Shown: positions 11,664 through 23,110 of the stretch, piece after piece | Layout: every line of letters begins with the position of its first letter | How positions within the stretch are numbered: the first letter of the stretch is position 1 | DNA from: Phocoena phocoena | Taxonomy: Eukaryota > Chordata > Mammalia > Artiodactyla > Phocoenidae | NCBI RefSeq assembly: GCF_963924675.1 | Contig: NC_089232.1 | Coordinates: 38,084,659 to 38,148,658, forward strand | Direction: 5' to 3' | Length of the DNA stretch: 64,000 nt | Program-made: the position numbers and the translations under genes | Notes under the pieces: generated by a model | What the model was told of the DNA's origin: nothing | Databases searched by the model: none | What the model saw: the letters and a program-made list of their open reading frames with translations, nothing else

Positions 11664-11850
11664 GAGCTTTCCTGGTGGCGCAGTGGTTGGGAGTCCCCCT
11701 GCCAATGCAGGGGACACGGGTTCGTGCCCCGGTCTGGGAAGATCCCACATGCCGCAGCGGTTAGGCCCGTGAGCCATGGCCGCTGAGCCTGTGCTCCGCG
11801 ACGGGAGAGGCCACAATAGTGAGAGGCCCGCATACCGCAAAAACAAACAA
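11664..11850 (+). repeat. CHR-2-type SINE with internal deletion
   Basis: Head at 11664, but the usual 'gagcggctggg' and 'gcacgtccgga' blocks are shortened. Flanked by AAACAAACAGA-like direct repeats at about 11651-11661 and 11843-11855. Confidence 0.88.
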
Positions 11851-12336
11851 ACAGATATCTTCATTTTAAAATTTTAGTCATGAATCAAGTATACTGATTC
11901 AGATAACAACAGTATATTCTAGTGAGTTTATAAATAATAGTTGGAAAAAGTTGAGTTTATCCGTCAGATGGCTAAAGCTTTTTACTATTTGTGGAGATAA
12001 CTTTTAATATTTGTATTCGTCTTTGACAAGTAATCTTAAAGAGGCTGTGGTCCAGAGTTTGGGCAAGAGAGCTCTTTTATCAGTTTGTATTTTTAAAAGA
12101 CCTCTTCCCTCCTTTTATTTTTTCCTTCAGTCTCGGGCAATTGAGGGCTGTATTTACTTTTCAAAGACATGATAAGATTTACAACTTTAAGAGCCAGAGA
12201 AAGAATGTAAATTTTCTCCTAGGAATTTTGGGTTTATGTTTCTATTACCAGAAGTTTAGAGCATTTACTATTTAAAAATTTCCTTCCTTTTCTTCAGTGC
12301 AAAACAATTGTACTTCCAATGTCATGGAATATCTGC

Positions 12337-12416
12337 TATATATATATATCATATATATAGTAGATATATATGTATATTTTTAATATATATAAAATAAATA
12401 TATATTTATTTTACAA
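12337..12416. repeat. AT-rich simple repeat
   Basis: Alternating TATATA blocks with short interruptions; self-complementary, can extrude as a cruciform or hairpin. Confidence 0.8.
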
Positions 12417-14309
12417 TATCTGCAAATATTTGAAGGCAATTAGGACGAGGTATGAGTGGATTTTGAGTTGCTTTTTGAGTTATGCTTTTGTTTTTGTAAA
12501 GAGTCAAGTTGTAAATTAAGAATTGTCGATTTTAACTCTTTTTTTCATCTGTGTTCCTGCAAGGTACCTTCAAAGAATTGGGTAGACTCTTCCATTATAA
12601 TGCTTAGAGGTTGGTTTGCCCACTCAATCACACTATTTTGAGTTTGCCTTTTTTATACCATGGAGAAATTTTCCAACTAAATAGAAATCAAAAGATCTCT
12701 ATGTTTTGTAGCCCAGGAGAAATAAATTCTCTGGGTGGAGATCTAGGATATATCTGCAAAGGACGTTGCATAGGAAGGCCTGAAGCTGGCAAAGCCTGAT
12801 TATAGAGCCCAGCAAAACGAGACTTACTGTCGATTCCAGACACTTCTGCTAAATTTATTTCCTGGCTTTTAGCATTTATATGAGTTACTTGTAAATCCTG
12901 GGCCTAGAGATTAGGCTGGAGTGCTCTCTGTAAATCTTGTAAGGAAAGGGAAGTTAAAACAAGCAGCTGAGTGTTTAAGGGATTTTCTGAGGAAGGTGGA
13001 GGAGTTTTGGGATTTAAGGGAATTTGCTGAGGAGATGGGGTCAGATTTTTAAGAAGGGGAATTTATGTTGAATGGGACAATTTTTTTCTACGTTTATTTC
13101 TATTCTTTCATCTTGTTATGGAAGTCCCTAAACTAGGTGTTATATTTCTTTGTATCCACTTTTTAATTTGGTCTTTTTTAAAATAGGTACAAAGAAGACA
13201 ATTGTTTAAGATAAGAGTTTTCCCCACCACCAAATTTTTTTCAAATATAGAAGCTTTTCCACTTTAAAAAAGGTTCATCATCCTGGTCATTGATGAGTAG
13301 GATCTATTAATCTCAATAGCGACTCAGTCTGACAAGCCTTTTTATAGCTTAACCAAGAACGCAAGAGACCTCCACAAAAGACTGCAAGAGATGCAACCCT
13401 CACAAGATCCAGAAAGTTCACTCCCAGATAGCCTAAGAAAGCAAAGGCCTTTTTTGCACAGGGTAAGGATGGTATAGTGAAAATGGTGTCTCTGGTCTCT
13501 CACAGGAATGTGAGACACCTCCAGTGACAGATCCAGTAATCTGTGACACCAGGCAGGCACTGGAATGGGACTTTTCGAGCACTAACAAAGCAAGGAAGGT
13601 TGAGACGACAAAGGCCCCTTATGGATCGGGACCCTTTATACAAAGTTCCCTGAATGCTAGCATGGCTGCTTGTGAGTTCGTGTTTTGGAACCCCAGTCTA
13701 TTCAAATAGCCACCAAGGGGCACCCCAGACCGAATGGCAAAGACCAGACAGAATATTCTCACTGGTTACAAAGCTAAGCTCTCAGAACATAGAACAAAAC
13801 AAAAGGAAAAACCTCATCTGGTTTTTACATAAGGGACCCGCAGCATGGTTGGTCTAAACAGACACCAGTCTGGTGAGAACCATGAACTTAGCAGTCTTTG
13901 AGGTCCGCTCAAACAGCAGGCTTATAAGGCCTCTGCCTGTGTTCTGCCCTAAGGCTTTTTTTTCTCTTTATAACACACAACACAGCAGAGACAAAGAAAA
14001 ACAGTGACCATCTCCGGGAGGAAAAGGATCAGTTAAACCAAGAGTACCCATGTACCAAATCTTTACCAGGGTCACTGTACACAAGGAACTAATTCCACAA
14101 ATATTTTCTCCTGCTAATTTAAGTTTAGAAAAGGAGAGAAAAGGACTCTTCCTACTTTCACTTCCATCAGACCCCCAGAGTCAGAGATCCAGGAGGCTGA
14201 CGTGGTGAGAATTCTTACCTTCTGCCAGGTTGTTTTCAGAGGTTCCAGGATCTCTTTATCTGCAACAGTCCCAGGAGCAAGCAGTACCCAAGCAGTATCC
14301 AGCCAACTA

Positions 14310-14990
14310 CACCAAAACTGTCGGGGAGGGGAAAATTTCCCCCTAGCCCTCCTGGTTCTTTTGGCTGATCTAAAAATTAAATTGACACAAAACAGGTTAA
14401 CAGGAGGAAACAAAATTCAATTTTGTACATGCAGAGGTCTCATAGCTATAGGACCCAAGAAGTAGCCAAAGCAGGCTGTTTATATACCTTTTAGATAAAG
14501 AAACAATAAATCTGTAAAGAAGTGACAAACTTAGGTTTGTGTACCAATTAATGAAGAAACTAAGCAAAGTTTGTATATAAGCCTTCTTGGCCCTGAATTC
14601 CCTGTCTCTTGTAATAAGGATGTCTCTCTACCTCCTGGTGCAAGGAGGATAGCTTTCACATGGGAGATTTATTTTCTGCTTTCAAGGGGATAGAGGAAGG
14701 TCAGAGTGTGCTCCTTGCACAGGCTGTTTCTCAAGTAACTTTAATTCTAAATAACCAATATGCCAAAGTGGAATATTTTGAGGTGGCCTGCCCTGAGCCC
14801 TATTACCTACAAACACAGAGCCCACGTGTTTGAAATGCTGGTAAACCCCTCCCAACTGGTGCCCTAAGAAAACCCAAGGAAGCAGAATTGTCAAAAAGAG
14901 AAAGAGAGAGAGGCAGTATTTAAACTTGGCAACAGTATCCACGTCTTCTACCCACAGATTTTCTTTCATTTACCCAGGCCTGCTCAGCAT
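14310..14990 (-). repeat. ERVL-like LTR, minus strand
   Basis: Read on the minus strand it ends with 'cctgttaacctgtttt', 'gtcaatttaatttttagatc', a purine-rich 'ggagggctaggggg' stretch and then 'cccctccccgaca', the usual end of a MER21-like ERVL LTR. This is followed by 'gttttggtgtagttgg', a plausible tRNA primer-binding region. The U3 start near 14990 is uncertain. Confidence 0.6.
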
Positions 14991-15009
14991 TTCCTGGATA
15001 TGTGATGTC

Positions 15010-15343
15010 TGGTTTCTTTTATTTGTCTGTTGAGTCGACATTTCCTGAGGTGCCCTTCCACCCAAAGCACCTTGTCCTCAGAGTCAGCTCACCCCTCCTC
15101 TGGGGTTGTCTTTCCTGGTATCATTTCCCAGCTTCCTGGGCTAAGCCACTTCCACCCCAGCCCAGGGCAAGGACTGCCCTCCTGCTCTGCTAGGAGGCCA
15201 CGTGAAGGCCTGAGGCAGGTGCTGGGGCCTCGTGCCCTGGGGGCAGATGCACTTGCACCCTGCAAAGGCCTTGCTAGCTCTGCCTAGCCACCTGGGAAGG
15301 TATGGACCGCTATGCCAACTCCAGGCTGACAAAGGGGGAGAAG
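15010..15343. other. Unique GC-rich sequence
   Basis: GC-richer than the surroundings; short open frames on both strands but no family I recognise. Confidence 0.4.
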
Positions 15344-15928
15344 TGTGAGATTTTTGTGAGCACTAAGAATTCAGCATATGCAAAAAGGCTTACATTGTCT
15401 AGCTTAACCTAAACCATACCATAAGAGTTGAGAGTGTTGTACATAGTGGGAGTAATGTTAGGGAACCATTGACCAAAACTGCCCGCCCTGGCCAGGCAGG
15501 ATAAGAACCACTCGCATGAGTTGTCTCACTACAGGAGGTCCCTCCAGTAAGGAACACGGTGCTGCCACCAAAAACTAACCAGGAGAATTCAGGAGGGACC
15601 AAAAGAGGGAGGAGTCACCGGCACGTAATATGTCCTGCCAACCTCCCAGAAACCCTCACACTAGAATCCACCTTGGCTGAGAGTGTGCCTGCCACCAGGA
15701 AGGACCCTGAATCAGACCAAATACGGGCACAAGCAAGATGACTGGCCAGAGATGACCCGGAAACGAACTCCATTACCATAAAACCTGAGACAGAGAGCCA
15801 CGTGGCAGAGCAGTTCTCCTGGGTTCCCTTATCCTACTGCTCTCCCCTTGGGAGCCCCTTCCCAATAAAGCCTCTTGCTTTGTCAGTACGTGTGTCTCCT
15901 CGGACAATTCATTTCTGAGGGTTAGACA
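15344..15928 (+). repeat. ERV1-type LTR (solo)
   Basis: A gammaretrovirus-like LTR: U3 with 'ccttatcctactgctctcc', polyadenylation signal AATAAA at 15864-15869, then 'gcctcttgctttgtc' and 'gtgtctcctcgga', typical R/U5. No internal sequence follows. Borders are approximate and I did not find a convincing target duplication. Confidence 0.75.
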
Positions 15929-15964
15929 GCAGCCCACTCACAAGCCCTGGAAGGGGTCCCCCTT

Positions 15965-16205
15965 CTGGTAACACTAGGAGTCTGGTGTGGGTGAAAAGAA
16001 CAACTAGGTTTAGATTCAGGGCTTTGCATCCAAAATCTTCCCTTTCTGGTCGCGTGACTTTGGGCAAAGCTTGCTTCAACAATATAGACCTCGGTTCCCC
16101 CATTTGTGAAAAGGGAGTTATTATTTCCATTTTGGGGTCGTGTGAGGATTAAATGGGATAACCTATGCTTTAAAACCTGCTTTGTAGGCATTAAAGCATT
16201 ACACA
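15965..16205 (+). repeat. MIR SINE
   Basis: Blocks 'ggtttagattcagggc', 'cgcgtgactttgggc', 'ctcggttcccccatttg' and 'gtgaggattaaatggg' follow the MIR order. Confidence 0.78.
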
Positions 16206-16247
16206 AATACTTATGCCTGGGAGGGAAGAGAAGGGGCTATTCTGTTA

Positions 16248-16420
16248 GTACAGTGTTTTTCAAAGAGCAGATTGTGAGTCACCAGCAGGTCACAGAAAAA
16301 AATTCGGTGGGTCCTGATCACCATTCGAAAATGTTAATAGAGTAGAAAATATCAACGTGTGTCCCAAGTAAGAAGAGTACGTATTGTTTCTTTTATTTAA
16401 GTTGTGTGAGGGTGTGTATT
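16248..16420 (+). repeat. Probable hAT-type DNA transposon fragment
   Basis: Starts 'cagtgtttttcaaagagcag' and continues 'ggtgggtcctgatcacc', similar to hAT MITEs beginning CAGTGTTTCTCAAA. The 3' end is not clear. Confidence 0.45.
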
Positions 16421-17340
16421 AATTAGTATGTGTTGTGATGTAAAGTCTATGTCTTTTACAAAACAACACACATACTAGCACTTTACTTCAGTGGTAAATA
16501 ATGGAAGTAGAAATAAAGGGAGCTGTTTGTGCTTTGTTGTATTTTTTTAACTGCAGCGTTTCCACATTCCAAGAGTGGGAGAAGAATTCCTCTTGGCAAA
16601 GAATCTTATCTTTTGTTTGGGAAACACTTTAATGGGCCCTTCGGTTATGCAAAGGTAGGGCCCTGAGGCCAGGTTGAAGTGAACCGTGGCTAAACTGCTC
16701 TCCACAATAAAAGTCAATATTTGACGGCTTCTTTTTTCTTCGGTGGTCCTAGAAGCAGCAGTTTGGAGCCTGGGGTCTCAGAGAAAAGGGGGGTTTAGCT
16801 GGGCCCGAGAGAAGCCCTGAATAAAGGCCTCAACACAGTATGACCAGAGGATGTGGGGACTCTCCGCACGGAGTACTAGATGGAGTTCTCCTGGCCTGTG
16901 TCATTAAGCCCTAACAAGGGCGATTAAGCTTCCTAACCTGGTTCTCTCCAGACAACCCTGCCTCCGGAATGATGGGGAGAGGGCAGTGTGTAGAGCCTGT
17001 GACGGGGGAGTTAGGAGGATTCAGGAGCAGCATGGAGTGAGAAAAGACAGGCCACGAGTGTGGATGCGCATCCGAGGATACTTAGCAATATTTGGGAGGG
17101 GACTGGAATTCCTCTGGCCTCAGAGCATGAGTTATTTTCTTTGAATATTTAAGCGAAAGGTAATTCTGAAAGGCTGGAAAATGTGGGAACACCAACCACA
17201 TTAAGGGCCGATGAGGCTCAAACACAGCTGAAAATTAGAACGGTACTGACCTTTAGCTTCAAGCAAGAGGCAGCCGGACTGTGATGCTATTAGTATGATT
17301 ATTACCACCCTCTCCTACCGCAGGGCATAGACTCATGACC
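16420..17340. other. Unique non-coding sequence
   Basis: No confident repeat or gene. No long open frame. Confidence 0.4.
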
Positions 17341-17341
17341 C

Positions 17342-18720
17342 TGGTAGGCAGAATAATGGCCCTCCCAAAGATGTCAGGCCCTCCCAGAACCTGTGAATAT
17401 GTTAGCATACGCAACAAGGGGGAATTAAGGTTGCAGGTGAAATTAAGGTTGGTGATCAGCTGACCTCAAAATGGGGGAGAGAATCCTGGATTATCCAGGT
17501 GGGCCCAATGCAATCACTAGAATCCTTAAAGGTGGATGAGAGAGGCAGAAGTGATGTGACTTGAAAAAACTCAACCAGCCATTGCCGGTTTTGAAGATGG
17601 CCTTGACTCAAGGAATTCGGGCAGCGTCTAGAAGCTGCAAAAGTCAGGAAAACGTATTCTGTTCTGGAGCCCCCAGAAAGGAACGCAGCCCTGCTGACAT
17701 CTTGATTTTAGTCCACTGAGGTTCTGATCTCCAGAACTGTTAGATTAAAAAAAAAAAAAAAGTATTGACTTCATTTTTTAAAGAACAGTTTTAGGTTCAC
17801 AGCAAAATTGTCAGGAAGGTACAAGGAGTTCCCATATACCCCCTGCCCTCAGACAGGAATATCCTCCCCCATTTCCACATCTTACGGCAGAGTAGCGAGT
17901 TTGTTACAGTTGATGAACCTACACTGACACATCATCATCACCCCAAGTCCGTAGTTTACATTAGGCTTCACTCTTGGTGTTGTACATTCTTTGGGTTTTG
18001 ACAAACGTATAATGATCCATCGTTATAGCCCCACACAGGGTATTTTCACTACCCTAAAAATCCTCTGTGCTCTGCCTATTCATGTCCCTGCCCAACCCCC
18101 TGGGAACCAATTTATCTTTTCAGTGTCTCCATAATTTTTCCTTTTCCTTTTCCAGAACGTCATATCGTTGGAATTTCACAGTATGTGGCTGTATCTGATT
18201 GGCTTCTTTCACTTAGTAATACGCATTTAAGGTCCCTCCCTTGATTTTTATGGCTTGATAGCTCATTTCTTTTTAGTGCTTAAAAATATTACATTGTCTA
18301 GCTGTATCACATTTTATTCATCCATTCATATACTGAGGACATCTTGGTTGCTTCCAAGTTTGGGCAATTATGAATAAAGCTGCTATAAACATCTGTGTGC
18401 AGGTTTTTGTGTAGACATAAGTTTTCAAGTCCTTTGGGTGAATACCAAGGAGTGTGATTGCTGGATCGTATGGTAAGGGTACGTTTAGTTTTATAAGAAA
18501 GTGCCAAACTATCTTCCAAAGTGGCTGTACCATTTTGCATTCCTGCCAGCAATGAATGAGTTCCTGTTGCTCCATATCCTCACCTGCATTTGGTGCTGTC
18601 AGTGTTTTCAGATTTTGGTAGTGGTATCTCATTATCTCATGGCTGTTTTAATTAATTTGTGTTGTTTTGAGCTACTAAATTTGTGGTAATTTATTACAAC
18701 AGCAATAGAAAACTAATACA
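17342..18720 (+). repeat. MaLR-like LTR, split by an L1
   Basis: The left part (17342-17743) has 'ggcagaataatggccctcc', 'ggattatccaggtgggccc', 'gcagcgtctagaagctgc' and 'ctgatctccagaactgt'. The right part (about 18650-18720) continues with 'tttgtgttgttttgagc' and 'gcaatagaaaactaatac'. The two halves join into one LTR when the intervening L1 is removed. Confidence 0.82.
17745..18650 (-). repeat. L1 3' end, minus strand, inserted in the LTR
   Basis: Minus-strand frame 18318-18632 encodes the end of ORF2 (PYDPAITLLGIHPKDLKTY and FIAALFIIAQTWKQPRCPQ). The 3' UTR at the left has 'agaacagttttaggttcac'. 5'-truncated and broken. Confidence 0.88.
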
Positions 18721-18727
18721 TTGACAC

Positions 18728-18845
18728 TGTGCAAGGAGGTGACAAGGGACCAGGAGATAGGAGGCCCGACTCAGTGCTGCCACAAGCTCATTGTGTTTCC
18801 TTGTGTAGGTCACCTTACTCTTCTGGACTTCAGGTACCTCTAGAC
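18728..18845 (+). repeat. MIR fragment
   Basis: 'cccgactcagtgctgcc', 'gtgtaggtcaccttactc' and 'tctggacttcag' match a diverged MIR core. Confidence 0.55.
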
Positions 18846-20016
18846 TAAACTAGGAGCAGCAATTCCTGCCCTAGCTACAGCAGGAAGTGGTGAGTCAATC
18901 TGGGGTATGATGCCTGTAGTAGCAGTAACATGGGAAGCTGCCAGTGAAGAAAGCTGGAAAGGCCAAGGGGATGGTTTTGTGGCTCCATCAGTAATTGGTG
19001 CTTTTGGTGGGTTCAGCCTCCTGGGGAGGCCATCAGCCCATGTCATGACTTAGCCCATGATGACTCAGTGCCTGCCAAGAGGAGCGAGCAGGGGCAGGAG
19101 CTGGCCCTGCTGTGGAGCCCAGGCCAGGCATGAGTCAGGCATGGTATGTATATGGATGAGGTTGGGCAAGGCTTGCACCCAGACTTCCTTTCTATAGTAG
19201 GAACTGCCTTAGGGCAAGGCCTTGCCGACATCTGGATTTGGTACAACTTGAATTCTTGGCAGACCATGCTTACTTACTGAAAATATGCAGTGCTCAGCAG
19301 GACTTGAGCCAGACGCAGACTCATAGGAAGCATCATTTAATAATAATGACCAGGTGTTCTCCACTCACGGTCCCTAATCCTCCCAAGAAGCCTGCACAGG
19401 TTTTCACCTTTGACGGATGTGTGAACAGGTTCTAGAACTGGCACAAGGGCATGCAATCATTAAGAGGTAGAGCCAGATGTAAATTCAGATCTGCTTGGCC
19501 ACAAAGTATCCTGCATCTTGTGTTCCTAGCTGAAAGAGAGCATGATATCAGTGAGTCCTGGCCCTCATTTTACAAATGAAGAAGAGAAATGACTTGTCCA
19601 AGTTTCCTCAGCTAGTTAGAGCCAGCCAGGGTTAGGACTCAGTTCTTGACTCCTGCGCCATTGTTCTTTCCATTAACCTTTGGGGGTCACGGAGTCCTTT
19701 GAGAAGCTGGTACAAACTGGACACATCCTCTCCCAAAATGAACATCTACACAGATTAATTAGGCTACAATTTTGGGATGAGTTTGAGACTCCTCTCCCTC
19801 TATCTATGGACCCCAAGTTAAGAGCCCCTGCATTGTCTCCTCTGCCTCTCTTGAGTACAGGGCTATGAATGGGGTGGGAACTCTAGGGTGCCTGTATATT
19901 AACCAACCTTGTAAAAGAGAGGCTTTATTTTCCCTGTAAGTTGTATACCACCACCTCCCTTCTTTTACCAACCTTTAATTTTTTATAATAGCTTCGTGAG
20001 ATGTTATTCACATACT
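18845..20016. other. Mostly unique, with MIR/L2-like remnants
   Basis: Short L2/MIR3-like pieces near 19320-19440 and 19570-19690 ('ttacaaatgaagaagagaaatg', 'acttgtccaagtttcctcagc'). No gene seen. Confidence 0.45.
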
Positions 20017-20020
20017 ATAT

Positions 20021-20492
20021 TGTAACCAAGCAGGACCCTACAGGGCCTTCCCAGGACAGGCCTTCCCCCCATCCTCTGCTTTAGCTTCTCTCTGAAGTAC
20101 CTAGATAACTGTTTTGATGCACATTTCCTGAGCTGTTTTACAGATGTGAAAACCCCCCACCAAATGGAAGATGTTAACTACTTGATGACCATGAGCACAT
20201 AGCCCCAGGCCTCCTGAAGCCTAAGGACTGATAATGTTAACCCCTGTGACACCACCCTGTTACCTCACCATCAGCCAGAGAATTGTGCGCGAGCTGATCA
20301 TATATCCTGTGACTCCCTCCCTCACCTGACCTTTGAAAATGCTTTGCCAAAACTCAAAACTTAGGGTTTTTTGGGGGCCTGAGCCACCCGTCTTCTTGCA
20401 TGGCCCTGCAATAAACCTTTCTCTGCTTCAAACTCTGACATTTCGGTTTGTTTGGCCTCACTGTGCGTCCGGCATGTGGACTTGTGCTAACA
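20021..20492 (+). repeat. Solo ERV LTR with 4-bp target duplication
   Basis: Starts TGTAACCAAGCAGG and ends GTGCTAACA, i.e. TG...CA. AATAAA is at 20410-20415, followed by a CTTTCTCTGCTTC tract. ATAT flanks both ends (20017-20020 and 20493-20496), the 4-bp duplication usual for gammaretrovirus-like elements. 472 bp with no internal region, so a solo LTR. Confidence 0.78.
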
Positions 20493-20599
20493 ATATAACA
20501 AGCTCTTCTGCCATTGCTGCCTCCTCAATGCATCTGGAAAATGAGGATAATTCCATAACTCCTTGCATCATTGAATAGCTAAGAAAACCTTTAAGGTCA

Positions 20600-20960
20600 T
20601 ATTTATCTGTAGTAATCATTAGTGCTTTTTCCAAATAGTCATTTCAGTTTTTTTCCCTTCTGGGCACATTTTAGGATTATACTTCTTGGTGCCCTTGTGG
20701 CCAGTTCCAGCCAATGATTTCCTTTGGCTAATGAATTTTGAGCAGAAGGGACACATGTCATGTGGGGGCCAAAGGTTTAACTTCTGAAAGAGACCTCCTG
20801 TGACATTACCGTGACCACCAGCAATGTTCTGGATAGTGGCTGCCCCATTGCCCTGGGTCTTAGAGTGAGAAGGCAAAAGGCGAGGGAACAAAGTACCTAA
20901 TGCGTTTGTAGTAAACATGTGCTGTGAGTGAGAAATGAACCTTTGTTGTTTTAATGTACG
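20600..20960 (-). repeat. Probable ERVL/MaLR-type LTR fragment
   Basis: Minus-strand order '...agccaaaggaaatcattggc', 'tggaactggccacaaggg' resembles the end part of mammalian LTR repeats. Not assigned to a subfamily. Confidence 0.4.
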
Positions 20961-21547
20961 GGGATTTTTTTTCTTTTTTTGAAGTATAACCCAGCCTATC
21001 CTGATTGATAAAATACATAACTGTGCTTTAAAAGCTACAGGACACTTATTACCTCTAATTGTACTCTCACTGCAGCTTTTCCTGACATTGCCAAAGTCCT
21101 CACATTGGGACAACGTACATTCTGTCTAAATGGATGACTGCTCAGCAGCGTCCTAAGGATCAAGGGGCTGTTTGCCACAGTCCCCAGAGTACAGCTAAAA
21201 GGGAGACATTTTAGACTCCTTTGGGGAGGGCAACAGTACAGACCAGTCACTAAACAAACATCCTCTGATTTAAAGAACACTTGGGTGATTTCATCCTACA
21301 AAGACAGCCCAAAAAGGAGTTTGGGGTAGGTGTGCTACTCATTTTACCTGGTTTCTTCCCTGTAAACTCAGCCAAGACACTGTTGATGCTGTCAGCAGCC
21401 TGGCAAAAATTAAAACAGGTCATCCTAGGGATAGTATTTGAGATGCTATACTAAAGAACCAAAATAACCAATCATAAGAAATAGAATGAGAAGGTGGGAA
21501 GGGGAATCAAAAAGAAAAAGAAATAGAGTGATACAGAAAAATAAGTT

Positions 21548-21665
21548 TTGGGGTCAGATGGACCCCTTCCATTCAGATCTCAATTCTGTCACTTACTGGC
21601 ATTATAATCTTGGACACATTACATAACCCATCAAAGCCTTGATTTCCTAGTCTGCACAGATGTCC
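21548..21665 (+). repeat. MIR fragment
   Basis: 'tcagatctcaattctgtcac', 'aatcttggacacattac' and 'ttgatttcctagtctgc' follow the MIR core. Confidence 0.6.
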
Positions 21666-22047
21666 CCCACCTCACAGTGAACCTTGCCTCCTCACAATAT
21701 CACATTCTTCTGTGGTTCTCATCTTGGAGAGGCAGCAGTGAGTGGTGGCGTGAAGCGAGACCTTAGTTCCCTGCCCAGGAATTGAACCTGGGTAGCCTGG
21801 ATGAAAACCAGGAATCCTGGCCACCATACCCCCTGGCTCTTGCCCCCAGTGAAAAATGCATTTCTCACAGAGGCAAAAACTGTAAAAAGAGGTATAAAGT
21901 TTATTATTAGAGACCTAGCACAACAAGTGGGAGAGCATCCAGAGCAACAGTTTGTATAGTTAAGACAGAAGCAAGGCAGAGATGCACACCTGGAGAGACA
22001 GGGTGTGGGGGTTCCCCCAGTGAGGAGGAGAGCAGTAAAGAGGCGAT

Positions 22048-22264
22048 GGGCTTCCCTGGTGGTGCAGTGGTTGAGAGTCCGCCTGCTGATGCAGGGGACA
22101 CGGGTTCGTGCCCCGGTCCGGGAAGATCCCACATGCCGCGGAGCGGCTGGGCCCGTGAGCCATGGCCGCTGAGCCTGCGCGTCCGGAGCCTGTGCTCCGC
22201 AACGGGAGAGGCCACAACAGTGAGAGGCCCGCGTACCGCAAAAAAAAAAAAAAAAAAAAAAAAA
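22048..22264 (+). repeat. CHR-2-type SINE
   Basis: Full length, poly-A of about 25. Orientation opposite to the LTR it sits in. The near-consensus body and intact A-tail suggest a fairly young insertion. Confidence 0.95.
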
Positions 22265-22649
22265 TCATTCATCTAGGGCAGGTCTTCTGGGTCTTTGTTT
22301 ACCTCTGGCCAATTATCTGGCTTCTTTTTCCACACCTGCCCTGCCCTAGGACCCACCCCAACTTGTGTGGGCAACTTTTTTCCAAGATGGATTTCAGCCC
22401 AGAGGCCTATGGGATGGCCTTAGCATCACATATTATGGGGTAGTGCCCCCTCCTTTTTGACCCCCAAGGAGCCTTTCTGCGCATGTTCAATGTCTCCCTT
22501 GCCCCAAGAATGGGAAATATGTGACCTGTTGAACCTTTACTCAAACAAGGGTTAGCCCCTCTCTGTTTCTGCCATGACTGTTATCTTAAGGTGCCCACAG
22601 GAGACAAAGCCTGGCTATCTGCCCTGTTTCTGTTGTTACTTCCATTTCG

Positions 22650-22845
22650 GAGAGTAAACAGGAGGCTGATTTTTAAATGTCTAACCTGAAGCCCATCTAT
22701 CTCCTGTCTCAGGAAATGTAAACAGGAGGCTAGGTGTAAGTGTCCAGCCTGAAGCCCACTTTTTCCTGCTCCATGAAATGTAAACGGGAGGCCAGTTGTA
22801 AATGCCTAACTTGAGGCCATCTACCTCCTGCCTCAGTTCCCTCCC
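22650..22845. repeat. Tandem repeat, ~62 bp unit, about three copies
   Basis: Units align at 22688, 22751 and 22813 (the G of 'cctgaag/cttgagg'), giving periods of 63 and 62. Each unit carries 'gtaaac(a/g)ggaggc' and a 'ctcctg(t/c)ctcag'-like block. In the LTR this is U3, where enhancer repeats occur. Confidence 0.85.
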
Positions 22846-22869
22846 ACATTGAACTGGGCTGCATATAAT

Positions 22870-23110
22870 GAGCAATGGCATGCAGCAGAAGTGATGCTGG
22901 GTCATAAGAAGCCTGGGTCTCTTGGAACACTAGCTCTGGGGAAGCCAGTGGTCATGTAAGTCCGACTACCTGGACACTAAGATGCCGGGAGAAAGCCCAA
23001 CAAGGAGAGACTGTGTAGAGACAGAGATGCTCAGCCAGCCTCCCGCTCTGCTCCCGTCATCCCAGCTGAGGCATCAGATAGGTGAGTGAAGAAGCCACAT
23101 TAGATGTCCA
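22870..23110 (+). repeat. MaLR-like LTR fragment
   Basis: Order 'aagcctgggtctcttggaac', 'ggggaagccagtggtcatg', 'gggagaaagcccaac', 'gtgagtgaagaagccac' as in MLT1-like LTRs. Confidence 0.5.

Larger units (their letters stand above)
11037..14310 (-). repeat. Probable internal region of an ERVL-like provirus, minus strand, decayed
   Basis: The right edge adjoins an LTR end on the minus strand, so leftward sequence should be leader and internal retroviral DNA. A minus-strand stretch near 12900-13100 is proline- and serine-rich in a gag-like manner, but with stops. The AT-rich 11037-12250 segment reads like ERVL-type internal repeat DNA by recall. I cannot recognise intact gag, pol or env motifs. 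Left boundary unknown; it may stop before the SINE at 11664. Confidence 0.4.
21720..22850 (-). repeat. ERV LTR, minus strand, with U3 tandem repeats and a SINE insert
   Basis: AATAAA on the minus strand lies at 21900-21905, placing R/U5 to the left and U3 to the right. U3 has a run of ~62-bp tandem units (22650-22845). Just left of U5 is a tRNA-like stretch on the minus strand ('caggttcaattcctgggc'), possibly the primer-binding side. A CHR-2 SINE interrupts the LTR at 22048-22262. Confidence 0.72.

Noticed and set aside
21760..21830. tRNA-like sequence (ggttcaattcctgggc on the minus strand)
   Set aside because: Too short and lacks a cloverleaf; more likely SINE- or LTR-derived than a tRNA gene.
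22046..22264. tRNA-gene-like A and B boxes in SINE heads
   Set aside because: They belong to tRNA-derived SINEs and do not encode a functional tRNA.
21907..22276. Open frames of ~80-120 codons such as [15 protein letters not shown]... recurring at 1-62 kb
   Set aside because: They are translations of the CHR-2 SINE body in several frames; the same peptide recurs at every CHR-2 copy.
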